Source: Fulvimonas sp. R45 (GTDB lineage: Bacteria; Pseudomonadota; Gammaproteobacteria; Xanthomonadales; Rhodanobacteraceae). From it: a stretch of 64,000 nucleotides of DNA. This document shows positions 55,991-64,000 of this stretch, piece after piece. Numbering within the stretch: position 1 is the first letter of the stretch; each line of letters begins with the position of its first letter. Both the position numbers and the translations under genes were made by a program. The stretch lies in assembly GCF_030504985.1 (NCBI RefSeq), contig NZ_JASERU010000003.1, positions 186,001 through 250,000 of the forward strand, in the 5' to 3' direction. The notes under the pieces are model-generated. The model was not told where the DNA came from. It made no database searches and was given only the letters and a program-made list of their open reading frames with translations.

Positions 55991-56155
55991 GGCGTTACCT
56001 CGCAAAGGAACCATCGCCCGCCGACTTCCGCGGCCGGCGTGCGCTGACAGTGAGCATACGCGGGCGCGTCGCAGGGGACGAGATGGAAAGCTGTGGACAA
56101 GCTGTGGGTTGCCCGTGGAAATCGCACCTTTCGGCGGGCGTCCCGCCGCACGGGC

Positions 56156-56186
56156 AAAAAAAGACGGGCGCCCGAGGGCGCCCGTC
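56156..56186 (-). terminator. Intrinsic terminator of the rpsF-rpsR-rplI operon
   Basis: On the minus strand an 11-bp stem (GACGGGCGCCC with GGGCGCCCGTC) and a 2-nt turn lead into seven T residues, 22 bp after the rplI stop. Confidence 0.92.
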
Positions 56187-56208
56187 CGGCATGCCTTGCG
56201 CGGGCGGC

Positions 56209-56658
56209 TTACTTCTCGCCGACCACGATCACCTTGACCTGGGTCTCGATGTCGGCGTGCAGGCTGATCGTCACGTCGAACTCGCCGGTGTTGCGGATCG
56301 GGCCTTCGCCCTGGATCACCTCGCCCTTGTGCACGTCGTGGCCGAGCGCCTGCAGCGCCTCGGCGATGTCGCGCGGGCCGACCGAGCCGTACAGCTTGCC
56401 CTCGGGGCTGGCGTGCGCCTCGATGGTGATGCTGACGTCGGCCAGCTTGGCCTTGCGCGCCTCGGCGTCGGCCAGCTGCTTGTTGGCCTTGGCCTCGTAC
56501 TCGGCGCGGCGCTGCTCGAACGCGGCCAGGTTCTCGGCATTCACGCGCACGGCCTTGCCCTGCGGCAGCAGGTAGTTGCGGCCGTAGCCCGGCTTCACCT
56601 TGACCTTGTCGCCGAGGTTGCCGAGACCGCGCACCTTTTCAAGAAGAATGAGTTCCAT
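56209..56658 (-). CDS. rplI: 50S ribosomal protein L9
   Basis: The protein has 149 residues: the N-domain [36 protein letters not shown] (given here only as its position, residues 1-36), then the long helix with [20 protein letters not shown] and the C-domain ending VIVVGEK. It binds domain V of 23S rRNA and spans out from the ribosome. It is the last gene of rpsF-rpsR-rplI. Confidence 0.97.
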   Translation of the reverse strand: MELILLEKVRGLGNLGDKVKVKPGYGRNYLLPQGKAVRVNAENLAAFEQRRAEYEAKANKQLADAEARKAKLADVSITIEAHASPEGKLYGSVGPRDIAEALQALGHDVHKGEVIQGEGPIRNTGEFDVTISLHADIETQVKVIVVGEK

Positions 56659-56728
56659 GAGGGTTCCTTTTCGTTAGCACCGGTCAGGCCGGCGCAGCCG
56701 CGGACGGTTGTCCGAATTCCGGTCTTCT

Positions 56729-56752
56729 CCCTTCTCCCCGCGGGGAGAGGGG
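56729..56752. repeat. Single REP-like palindrome between rpsR and rplI
   Basis: A hairpin of the CTCCCC-GCGGGG-AG type (CTTCTCCCCGCGGGGAGAGG) lies in the 102-bp gap between two ribosomal protein genes of one operon. Its family also has copies in argE, the argG-argE gap and after the FimX-like gene. Confidence 0.55.
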
Positions 56753-56760
56753 AACACGCA

Positions 56761-56991
56761 TCAGACGTCGTGGTTGTCGGTGTACGGCAGCAGCGACAGG
56801 AAGCGCGCGCGCTTGATCGCCGTGGCCAGCTGGCGCTGGTAGCGCGCCTTGGTGCCGGTGATGCGGCTGGGCACGATCTTGCCGTTCTCGGTGATGTACT
56901 GGCGCAGGGTGTTGAGATCCTTGTAGTCGATCTCCTTCACCTTCTCCGCGGTGAAGCGGCAGAACTTGCGGCGGCGGAAAAACTTGGACAT
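56761..56991 (-). CDS. rpsR: 30S ribosomal protein S18
   Basis: The product has 76 residues: [38 protein letters not shown] and [20 protein letters not shown]. It pairs with S6 in the 30S platform. It starts 14 bp after rpsF. Confidence 0.97.
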   Translation of the reverse strand: MSKFFRRRKFCRFTAEKVKEIDYKDLNTLRQYITENGKIVPSRITGTKARYQRQLATAIKRARFLSLLPYTDNHDV

Positions 56992-57005
56992 GTCGTGTCT
57001 CCTGA

Positions 57006-57422
57006 TCAGGCGTCGCTGTCGTTGTCGCTGTCACGATCGCCGCGGCGGTCGTCGCCGTCGTCGTCGCGGCGGCGCGAGGACTTGGCGTCGTCCTTCTCCT
57101 TCGACTTCAGGATGAAGGAGGGCTCGGTGTCGGCCGCGTCACGCTTGATGATCAGGTGGCGCAGCACCGCATCGTTGAAGCGGAAGCCCGACTCCAGCTC
57201 GTTCAGCGCGTTCTGGCCGACTTCGATGTTGAGCAGCACGTAGTGCGCCTTGGCCAGGTTGACGATCGGGTAGGCCAGCTGGCGGCGACCCCAGTCTTCC
57301 AGGCGGTGGATCTTGCCGCCGTCGGTCTCGATCAGCGCCTTGTAGCGCTCGATCATCGCCGGGACCTGCTCGCTCTGGTCGGGATGGACCAGGAACACGA
57401 CTTCGTAATGACGCAGGGTCAT
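57006..57422 (-). CDS. rpsF: 30S ribosomal protein S6
   Basis: The protein has 138 residues; the core [36 protein letters not shown] and [10 protein letters not shown] is standard. The C-terminal tail, about 30 residues, is highly charged ([19 protein letters not shown]) and ends DSDNDSDA. E. coli S6 carries a Glu tail added by RimK; the acidic tail here is encoded. It is the first gene of rpsF-rpsR-rplI. Confidence 0.97.
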   Translation of the reverse strand: MTLRHYEVVFLVHPDQSEQVPAMIERYKALIETDGGKIHRLEDWGRRQLAYPIVNLAKAHYVLLNIEVGQNALNELESGFRFNDAVLRHLIIKRDAADTEPSFILKSKEKDDAKSSRRRDDDGDDRRGDRDSDNDSDA

Positions 57423-57718
57423 CGAGTGGTAACTCCTTGTGGATGCGGCCTTTTCGGGGCCTGGCAGCCTCCCGCCCTATGCGGTGAGGCAAGGTTCCGC
57501 CCGGGCCTGTTCGGCGCGGGCAGAAGCGGAATTGTACGGGGAGTGCGGGATACCGCGCAAGCGACTGAATTTTTAAGAAAGCGCCGCCCCATCAACCGTC
57601 CTCGCCGGGCATGGCCGCGCAGCGGCGAAGTCGACGCCGGGCCACCGGCAGGCGTTCCGACTCCGGTTCTGCGGTCCTGCGCTCGACGCGAACGGTCAAG
57701 CCGGGCAACTACCCCTGC

Positions 57719-58045
57719 TCAGCCGACCGTGAAGCTCTCGCCGCAGCCGCACTCGCCGGTGGCGTTGGGGTTGTGGAACACGAAGCCGGCGTTGAGGCCC
57801 TGGCGGCGGAAGTCGATCACGGTGCCGTCCACCAGCGGCAGGCTCTTGCTGTCCACCACCACCGGCACACCGTCCACTTCCACCAACCGGTCGTCGGCGC
57901 CCACGCTGTCGGCCAGGTCCACCACGTAGCCGAACCCGGAACAGCCGGTGCGCTTCACGCCGAAGCGGATGCCCGCGGCGGCGGGATCGCGTTCGAGGAA
58001 CTGGCGCATGCGCTGGCTGGCGGCGGGGGTGATCGTGATGGTCAT
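57719..58045 (-). CDS. A-type iron-sulfur carrier protein (IscA/ErpA family)
   Basis: The product has 108 residues from the ATG at 58045 ([20 protein letters not shown]). The three ligand cysteines are in [11 protein letters not shown] and [14 protein letters not shown], as in all A-type carriers. These proteins hold and deliver Fe-S clusters. There is no isc or suf operon here, so which of IscA, ErpA or SufA it equals is not decided by context. The gap to rpsF (57423-57718) shows no gene. Confidence 0.92.
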   Translation of the reverse strand: MTITITPAASQRMRQFLERDPAAAGIRFGVKRTGCSGFGYVVDLADSVGADDRLVEVDGVPVVVDSKSLPLVDGTVIDFRRQGLNAGFVFHNPNATGECGCGESFTVG

Positions 58046-58178
58046 GTCGGCTCGGCTCGCCGGGCGGGAACGAAGGAAAATCGCGGGGAAGAACAGTCGC
58101 GGGCCCGGCACGGCCTACATTATCATGCCGGTTTGCCCTCATTCGCCACATGCGGCGTCCAACCAGGAGTTTCAATCC

Positions 58179-59594
<1,416 letters not shown>

Positions 59595-59605
59595 CCGATC
59601 GACTG

Positions 59606-60397
59606 ATGCCCCAACGACCGCTTGCCACCGCCCTCCTGATCGCCGCCATCGCCCTGCTGGGCGCCTGCCATAGCGCCAAGGTGCTGCTGCCGCCCAACCT
59701 GCGGCCGGTGCAGGACACCCGGCTCACGCTGGAACAGGCGCGCCAGGCACTGCAGGACGCCACGCCCTGCTGCGGCAGCTTCGCCGACTTCTCCTACCAG
59801 AACCTGCTGCCCTGGCGGCCGAAGAAGTTCCACCTGGGCAACGGCAGCATGGTGGCCGACCTCAACGGCGTGCGCAGCTACTTCCTCGCCTTCAGCCTGC
59901 CCACCGACGTGAAGCTGCCGTACCGGATCGGCGTGAAGTCCGACCTCAACGGGCGCTGGCTGAAGGAGAGCTACCTGTTCGCGCCCACCGCGGTGCTGCT
60001 CGACGACGCCTTCCAGCCGCTGGACAGCCACGATGTCACGCTGTGCGAGTACATGGGCTGGAGCAGCGACACCAGCGGCGCCTTCGGCAGCGTCACGGTG
60101 TCCGACCCCAAGGCGCGCTACCTGGTGGTCTACAGTTCCGCGCAGCAGCAGGCCGGCGCCACCTACTGGGAACAGTCGCCCGCCTCCTTCAGCGTGGACA
60201 CGCCCACCAACATGGTCTCCAACGGCAGCTTCAAGGTGCCGCATGGCCCCGACGGCACGTTGTGGGTGGGCCTGATGACCAAGAGCTATGCCGAGGCGGT
60301 GGACCATGGCATCTGCGGCAAGCCCGCCGAGGGCCAGGGCCTGCTGCACACCCTGCGCACGGCGCTGCCGGTGCACTGGAGCCGGAGCGGAAGTTGA
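59606..60397 (+). CDS. MalM-like lipoprotein
   Basis: The product has 263 residues. The N-terminus is a lipoprotein signal with lipobox LGAC (MPQRPLATALLIAAIALLGAC), so it is probably anchored in the outer membrane. Conserved blocks DATPCCGSFADFSYQNLLPW and FLAFSLPTDVKLPYRIGVKSD resemble the MalM family, a protein of unknown biochemical role found in E. coli maltose operons. No maltose genes are nearby. Its stop overlaps the start of a small membrane protein. Confidence 0.7.
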   Translation: MPQRPLATALLIAAIALLGACHSAKVLLPPNLRPVQDTRLTLEQARQALQDATPCCGSFADFSYQNLLPWRPKKFHLGNGSMVADLNGVRSYFLAFSLPTDVKLPYRIGVKSDLNGRWLKESYLFAPTAVLLDDAFQPLDSHDVTLCEYMGWSSDTSGAFGSVTVSDPKARYLVVYSSAQQQAGATYWEQSPASFSVDTPTNMVSNGSFKVPHGPDGTLWVGLMTKSYAEAVDHGICGKPAEGQGLLHTLRTALPVHWSRSGS

Positions 60398-60711
60398 ACC
60401 CTTTCCTCGTCTATGCCGTCCTGCTGCTGGCGGGTCTGGTCTGCCTGGTGCTGCACTATGTCGCGCCATTCCAGGCGGCGCGCCGCATCCGCCTGCAGCA
60501 TCCGCAGCACTGGCAGATCATCGACAGCCACGGCAGCGCGCAGGGGTTCCGCCTGTGGGTGCGCATGCAGCACGTGCTGCGTTCGCCGGCGATCCCCGCC
60601 CTGGCCGACCCGGTCGTCACCCGCTGGTGGCGCGTGTGGCGCTACAGCCAATGGCTGGCCTGGGCCTGCTGGCTGCTGGCGCTGGGCCTGCAATGGATAG
60701 GACGCGGCTGA
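60394..60711 (+). CDS. Small membrane protein of unknown function
   Basis: The protein has 105 residues. I chose TTG 60394, which overlaps the preceding stop as TTGA and has GCGGAAG directly upstream; the same frame is open earlier but only as shadow of the lipoprotein gene. It has hydrophobic segments at about residues 3-22 (FLVYAVLLLAGLVCLVLHYV) and 85-103 (QWLAWACWLLALGLQWI). Between them is a polar stretch rich in Arg, His and Gln. No family is recognised. It is likely co-translated with the MalM-like lipoprotein. Confidence 0.65.
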   Translation: MNPFLVYAVLLLAGLVCLVLHYVAPFQAARRIRLQHPQHWQIIDSHGSAQGFRLWVRMQHVLRSPAIPALADPVVTRWWRVWRYSQWLAWACWLLALGLQWIGRG

Positions 60712-60733
60712 CGCGCCGGGAGAGAAGGCAACC

Positions 60734-61525
60734 ATGCAACTGGACCTGGGTGGACGCCATGCGCTGGTCTGCGGCGCCTCGCAAGGCATCGGCCGCGCCA
60801 GCGCGGTGGAGCTGGCCGAGCTGGGCGCCAGCGTCACCCTGCTGGCCCGCTCGGCCGGCCCGCTGCGCGAGCTGGCCGCGACGCTGCCGCGCCCCCGCGC
60901 CGGCCAGCGCCATGACTGGCGCAGCGTGGACATGGCCGACACCGGTGCCCTGCGCGCCGCCGCCGGGGCGATCGCCGCCGACGCACCGGTGCAGATCCTG
61001 GTCAACAACACCGGCGGCCCGCCGGGCGGCCCCGCCCACGCCGCCGCCGCCGAGGCCTTCGAGGCGGCCTTCCGCCAGCACCTGCTGGCCGGCCAGGCGC
61101 TGGTGCAGGCGCTGCTGCCGGGCATGCGCGCGGCGGGTTACGGGCGCATCGTCAACGTGATCTCCACCTCGGTGAAGGAACCGATCGCGGGGCTGGGCGT
61201 CTCCAACACCGTGCGCGCCGCGGTGGCGGCCTGGGCCAAGACCCTGTCCGGCGAGCTGGCCGCCGACGGCGTCACCGTCAACAACGTGCTGCCCGGCTAC
61301 ACCCGCACCGCGCGGCTGGACGACATCCTCGCGGCCCGGGTCGAGGCCAGCGGCCGCGACGAAGACGCCGTCACACGCGACATGCTGGCCACGGTGCCCG
61401 CGCGCCGCTTCGGCGAACCGCACGAGGTGGCCGCGGTGGTCGCCTTCCTGTGCACGCCCGCGGCGGCCTACGTCAACGGCACCAGCATCGCGGTGGACGG
61501 CGGACGCACGCGGGCGCTGAGCTGA
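60734..61525 (+). CDS. SDR-family oxidoreductase with non-canonical active site
   Basis: The product has 263 residues. The NAD(P) motif is ALVCGASQGIGRASAVELAE, with NNTGGPPGG at the NNAG position. The catalytic YxxxK is not present: at the equivalent place the sequence reads GVSNTVRAAV, after VNVISTSVKEP. The Ser is kept, but Tyr and Lys are replaced (Ser and Arg). This subgroup recurs in catabolic clusters but its reaction is usually unassigned. It is 22 bp after the small membrane protein gene and precedes the aldehyde dehydrogenase by about 230 bp of repeats. Confidence 0.85.
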   Translation: MQLDLGGRHALVCGASQGIGRASAVELAELGASVTLLARSAGPLRELAATLPRPRAGQRHDWRSVDMADTGALRAAAGAIAADAPVQILVNNTGGPPGGPAHAAAAEAFEAAFRQHLLAGQALVQALLPGMRAAGYGRIVNVISTSVKEPIAGLGVSNTVRAAVAAWAKTLSGELAADGVTVNNVLPGYTRTARLDDILAARVEASGRDEDAVTRDMLATVPARRFGEPHEVAAVVAFLCTPAAAYVNGTSIAVDGGRTRALS

Positions 61526-61533
61526 AGGGCTTT

Positions 61534-61680
61534 ACCCCCTCCCGCCTCCCCCTGCGCGCAGGGGGAGGCGCGAAAGCGCGGCACGGCATCTCTCCCTTCC
61601 CCTGCGCGGGGGAGGAGGGGCAAAAGCACGATGCGGCATTTCTCCCTCCCCTGCGTGCAGGGGAGGGTTGGGGAGGAGTC
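61534..61680. repeat. Cluster of G+C palindromes between the SDR and dehydrogenase genes
   Basis: Three hairpins of the CCTCCCCTG-CGnG-CAGGGGAGG type lie in the 231-bp gap. The family matches that between cysS and sufE. The rest of the gap shows no gene. Confidence 0.75.
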
Positions 61681-61756
61681 ACCCAACCTCGCCGCAACGC
61701 CCCGCATACGCCCGCGTCCGGTGCAATCGATGCGCGCAAGTCCTAAGCTTGCAGGG

Positions 61757-63220
61757 ATGCCCAAGCGTCTCGACAACCTGATCGACGGCCGCCCGCAAGC
61801 GCCGGCCGACGCCCGTTATCTCGACGTGTTCGAGCCCGCCACCGGCGCGGTGTTCGCGCACTGCCCCGACAGCGCCGCCGCCGATGTCGAGGCCGCCGTG
61901 CAGGCCGCCCGACGCGCCGCTCCCGGCTGGGCGGCCACGCCCGTCGAACAGCGCGCCCGCCTGCTGGACCGCCTGGCCGACCTGGTCGAGGCCCGGCTGG
62001 ACGAGTTCGCCGCGCTGGAGTCGCGTGACAGCGGCAAGCCGGTGAAGCTGGCGCGCAGCGTGGACATCCCGCGCGCGGTGAGCAACCTGCGCCACTTCGC
62101 CGCCGCCATCGCCACCTGGGGCAGCGAATCGCATGCAATGGAAACCGGCACGCCCGGCGCGGGCGCGGTCAACCTCACCCTGCGCCGACCGCTGGGCGTG
62201 GTCGGCTGCATCAGCCCGTGGAACCTGCCGCTGTACCTGTTCACCTGGAAGATCGCGCCCGCGCTGGCCGCAGGCAACGCGGTGGTGGCCAAGCCATCCG
62301 AGATCACGCCCTGCACCGCCGCCCGGCTGGGCGAGCTGAGCATCGAGGCCGGCTTCCCGCCCGGCGTGTTGAATATCGTGCAGGGGCGCGGCCCCACGGT
62401 GGGCCAGGCGATCGTCGAGCATCCGGCAGTCAAGGCGGTCTCGTTCACCGGCAGCACCGCCACCGGCGCGCGCATCGCCGCCGTGGCCGCACCGCAGTTC
62501 AAGAAGGTGTCGCTGGAACTGGGCGGCAAGAACCCCGCCATCGTGTTCGCCGACGCCGACCTGTCCGATGCCAACCTCGACACCATCGTGCGTTCCGGCT
62601 TCGCCAACCAGGGCGAGATCTGCCTGTGCGGCTCGCGCCTGCTGGTGCAACGCTCGATCTACGAGGCATTCCGCGAGCGCTACCTCGCCCGCGTGCGCGC
62701 ATTGCGCGTCGGCGACCCGGACGACGAAGCCAGCGACCTCGGCGCATTGGTCTCGAAGCCGCACTTCGACAAGGTGATGGCCTGCATCGCCCGGGCGCGC
62801 GACGAGGGTGGCCGCGTGCTGGTCGGCGGCGAAGCCGTCGCGGTGCCCCGGCGCTGCGCGCGGGGCTGGTTCGTGGCGCCCACGGTGATCGAGGGCCTGC
62901 CGAACGAAGCCGCCACCAACCAGCAGGAAATCTTCGGCCCGGTGGTGACGCTGATCCCGTTCGAGGACGAGGCGGACGCGCTCGCGCTCGCCAACGGCAC
63001 CGGCTACGGCCTGGCCGCCTCGCTGTGGACGCGCGACCTGTCGCGCGCGCACCGGCTCGCCGCGCAGCTGGATTTCGGCATTGTGTGGATCAACTGCTGG
63101 ATGCTGCGCGACCTGCGCACGCCGTTCGGCGGCGTGAAGCACTCGGGCCTGGGCCGCGAAGGCGGCACCGAGGCGCTGCGCTTCTTCACCGAACCCAAGA
63201 ACGTCTGCATACGCTACTGA
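61757..63220 (+). CDS. Aldehyde dehydrogenase (2-aminomuconate/2-hydroxymuconate-6-semialdehyde type)
   Basis: The protein has 487 residues from the ATG at 61757, with CAGGG just upstream. ALDH signatures are ISPWNLPLYLFTWKIAPALA, FTGSTATGARI, LELGGKNPAIVF (catalytic Glu) and NQGEICLCGSR (catalytic Cys). The block WINCWMLRDLRTPFGGVKHSG marks the hydroxymuconic/aminomuconic semialdehyde dehydrogenases. With a RidA-like deaminase just downstream, oxidation of 2-aminomuconate semialdehyde in 3-hydroxyanthranilate breakdown is the best fit. The rest of that pathway lies beyond the window. Confidence 0.9.
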   Translation: MPKRLDNLIDGRPQAPADARYLDVFEPATGAVFAHCPDSAAADVEAAVQAARRAAPGWAATPVEQRARLLDRLADLVEARLDEFAALESRDSGKPVKLARSVDIPRAVSNLRHFAAAIATWGSESHAMETGTPGAGAVNLTLRRPLGVVGCISPWNLPLYLFTWKIAPALAAGNAVVAKPSEITPCTAARLGELSIEAGFPPGVLNIVQGRGPTVGQAIVEHPAVKAVSFTGSTATGARIAAVAAPQFKKVSLELGGKNPAIVFADADLSDANLDTIVRSGFANQGEICLCGSRLLVQRSIYEAFRERYLARVRALRVGDPDDEASDLGALVSKPHFDKVMACIARARDEGGRVLVGGEAVAVPRRCARGWFVAPTVIEGLPNEAATNQQEIFGPVVTLIPFEDEADALALANGTGYGLAASLWTRDLSRAHRLAAQLDFGIVWINCWMLRDLRTPFGGVKHSGLGREGGTEALRFFTEPKNVCIRY

Positions 63221-63230
63221 AGGAAGTCCG

Positions 63231-63893
63231 ATGAACTCGATCAAAGACCTGCTGGCCAACAACCGGCGCTGGGCCGCCGACGTCACCGCCAGGGAGCCGG
63301 ACTTCTTCGAGAAGCTCGCCCAGCAGCAGGCGCCGAAGTACCTGTGGATCGGCTGTTCCGACTCGCGCGTGCCGGCTACCCAGATCGTCGACCTGCCGCC
63401 GGGCGAGATCTTCGTCCACCGCAACGTAGCCAACGTGGTGGTGCACACCGACCTCAACGCTCTCAGCACCATCCAGTTCGCGGTGGACGTGCTCAAGGTG
63501 AAGCACATCCTGGTGGTCGGCCATTACGGCTGCGGCGGCGTGGGCGCGGTGCTGAAGCAATCGCGGCTGGGGTTGATCGACAACTGGCTGCGCCACATCG
63601 GCGACGTGGCGATGAAGCATCCCGACAAGCTCGACCCCGCCACCGAATTCGCCGTGCGCCACGCGCGCCTGTGCGAACTCAACGCGATCGAGCAGGCGGT
63701 GAACGTGTGCCACAGCACGGTGGTGCGCGAGGCCTGGGAGCGTGGCCAACCACTGGCCGTGCATGCCTGGATCTACGGCCTGGACAACGGCCACATCACC
63801 GACCTGGGCCTCGACGTGCGCGGCCACGAGCAGTTGCCCGTCGCCTACGAAGGCGTGCTGGCCAGCCTCGCGCAGCGCTGGAACGCGCAATGA
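63231..63893 (+). CDS. can: Beta-class carbonic anhydrase
   Basis: The product has 220 residues. The zinc ligands are in WIGCSDSRVPATQI (Cys42 and the Asp-Arg dyad) and VVGHYGCGGVGAV (His and Cys near 98-101). It interconverts CO2 and bicarbonate in the cytoplasm. It starts 10 bp after the dehydrogenase stop and overlaps the RidA-like gene by ATGA, so it is fully embedded in a catabolic operon, where it may handle CO2 released by a decarboxylase. Confidence 0.95.
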   Translation: MNSIKDLLANNRRWAADVTAREPDFFEKLAQQQAPKYLWIGCSDSRVPATQIVDLPPGEIFVHRNVANVVVHTDLNALSTIQFAVDVLKVKHILVVGHYGCGGVGAVLKQSRLGLIDNWLRHIGDVAMKHPDKLDPATEFAVRHARLCELNAIEQAVNVCHSTVVREAWERGQPLAVHAWIYGLDNGHITDLGLDVRGHEQLPVAYEGVLASLAQRWNAQ

Positions 63894-64000
63894 GCGGCAT
63901 CGTGCGCACCGACACGGCGCCGGCGCCGGTGGGCGCGTATCCGCACGCGCGCCGCGTCGGCCACCTGCTGTTCCTGTCCGGCGTGGGCCCGCGGCAGCCG
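63890..64000 (+). CDS. RidA-family protein, probable 2-aminomuconate deaminase (5' part only)
   Basis: Only 37 residues lie in the window. They begin MSGIVRTDTAPAPVGAYPHA and continue with GHLLFLSGVGPRQP, the start of a RidA/YjgF fold. The family includes 2-aminomuconate deaminase, which follows the semialdehyde dehydrogenase in the kynurenine-type pathway. The start overlaps the carbonic anhydrase stop (ATGA). The function is inferred from the dehydrogenase neighbour. Confidence 0.75.
   Translation, partial: MSGIVRTDTAPAPVGAYPHARRVGHLLFLSGVGPRQP

Overview
The window is a chromosomal segment of a high-GC gammaproteobacterium, almost certainly of the Xanthomonadales (Lysobacterales) and most likely family Rhodanobacteraceae. 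The case rests on an N-acetylornithine carbamoyltransferase and a fused N-acetylglutamate synthase/kinase (both known from Xanthomonas), a FimX-like degenerate GGDEF/EAL protein, an Oar-like TonB receptor beside a TPR-sulfotransferase, and a DksA with a long Lys/Ala/Pro-rich arm. The genus cannot be fixed from sequence alone.

Layout. 1-7523 (minus strand): an Rhs/YD-repeat locus. A 1195-aa secreted YD-repeat protein with fibronectin-III-like modules is coupled by an ATGA overlap to a 708-aa Rhs core protein with its own signal peptide. Downstream are a small two-helix membrane protein (candidate immunity protein) and a displaced, damaged copy of the Rhs core leading into a zinc-metalloprotease-like domain. 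8051-17327: an M61 peptidase divergent from an Oar-like TonB-dependent receptor, then a TPR-sulfotransferase and a gamma-glutamyltransferase. 17403-30999 (minus): one long, tightly packed arginine/proline operon, argF'-paiB-osmC-argG-argE-argAB-GNAT-argC-proS-argH-cupin-proB-proA. It encodes arginine synthesis through N-acetylcitrulline and is preceded by a candidate Arg-codon leader peptide and attenuator.

31055-46919: mostly housekeeping genes: glycine-zipper protein, cysS, sufE, dksA, yidD, folE2, a methylthioadenosine-deaminase-type hydrolase/YciI/ubiG/gph/phytoene-synthase-fold cluster, efp and epmB (divergent), a FimX-like regulator, and rpsP-rimM-trmD-rplS. 47102-57422: ffh, an SdpR/SdpI-like pair with an alpha/beta hydrolase, a CcsA-like protein, radA, alr, dnaB, and rpsF-rpsR-rplI. 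57719-64000: an IscA-type protein, asnS, a MalM-like lipoprotein, an SDR, and the start of a probable 2-aminomuconate (kynurenine/3-hydroxyanthranilate) catabolic operon: semialdehyde dehydrogenase, carbonic anhydrase, RidA-like deaminase (cut by the window end).

Two non-coding signals stand out. First, at least seven copies of a two-hairpin intergenic element (first stem followed by a T-run, then a second stem) recur across the window. Their stem sequences differ but remain paired, and the loops carry GGA. Second, the leader of argF' has a short Arg-rich ORF, an intrinsic terminator, and an 8-nt segment at the ORF stop codon that can pair with the terminator's 5' arm, the geometry of ribosome-mediated attenuation. 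Several families of short GC-rich palindromes also occur, and one sits in frame inside argE.
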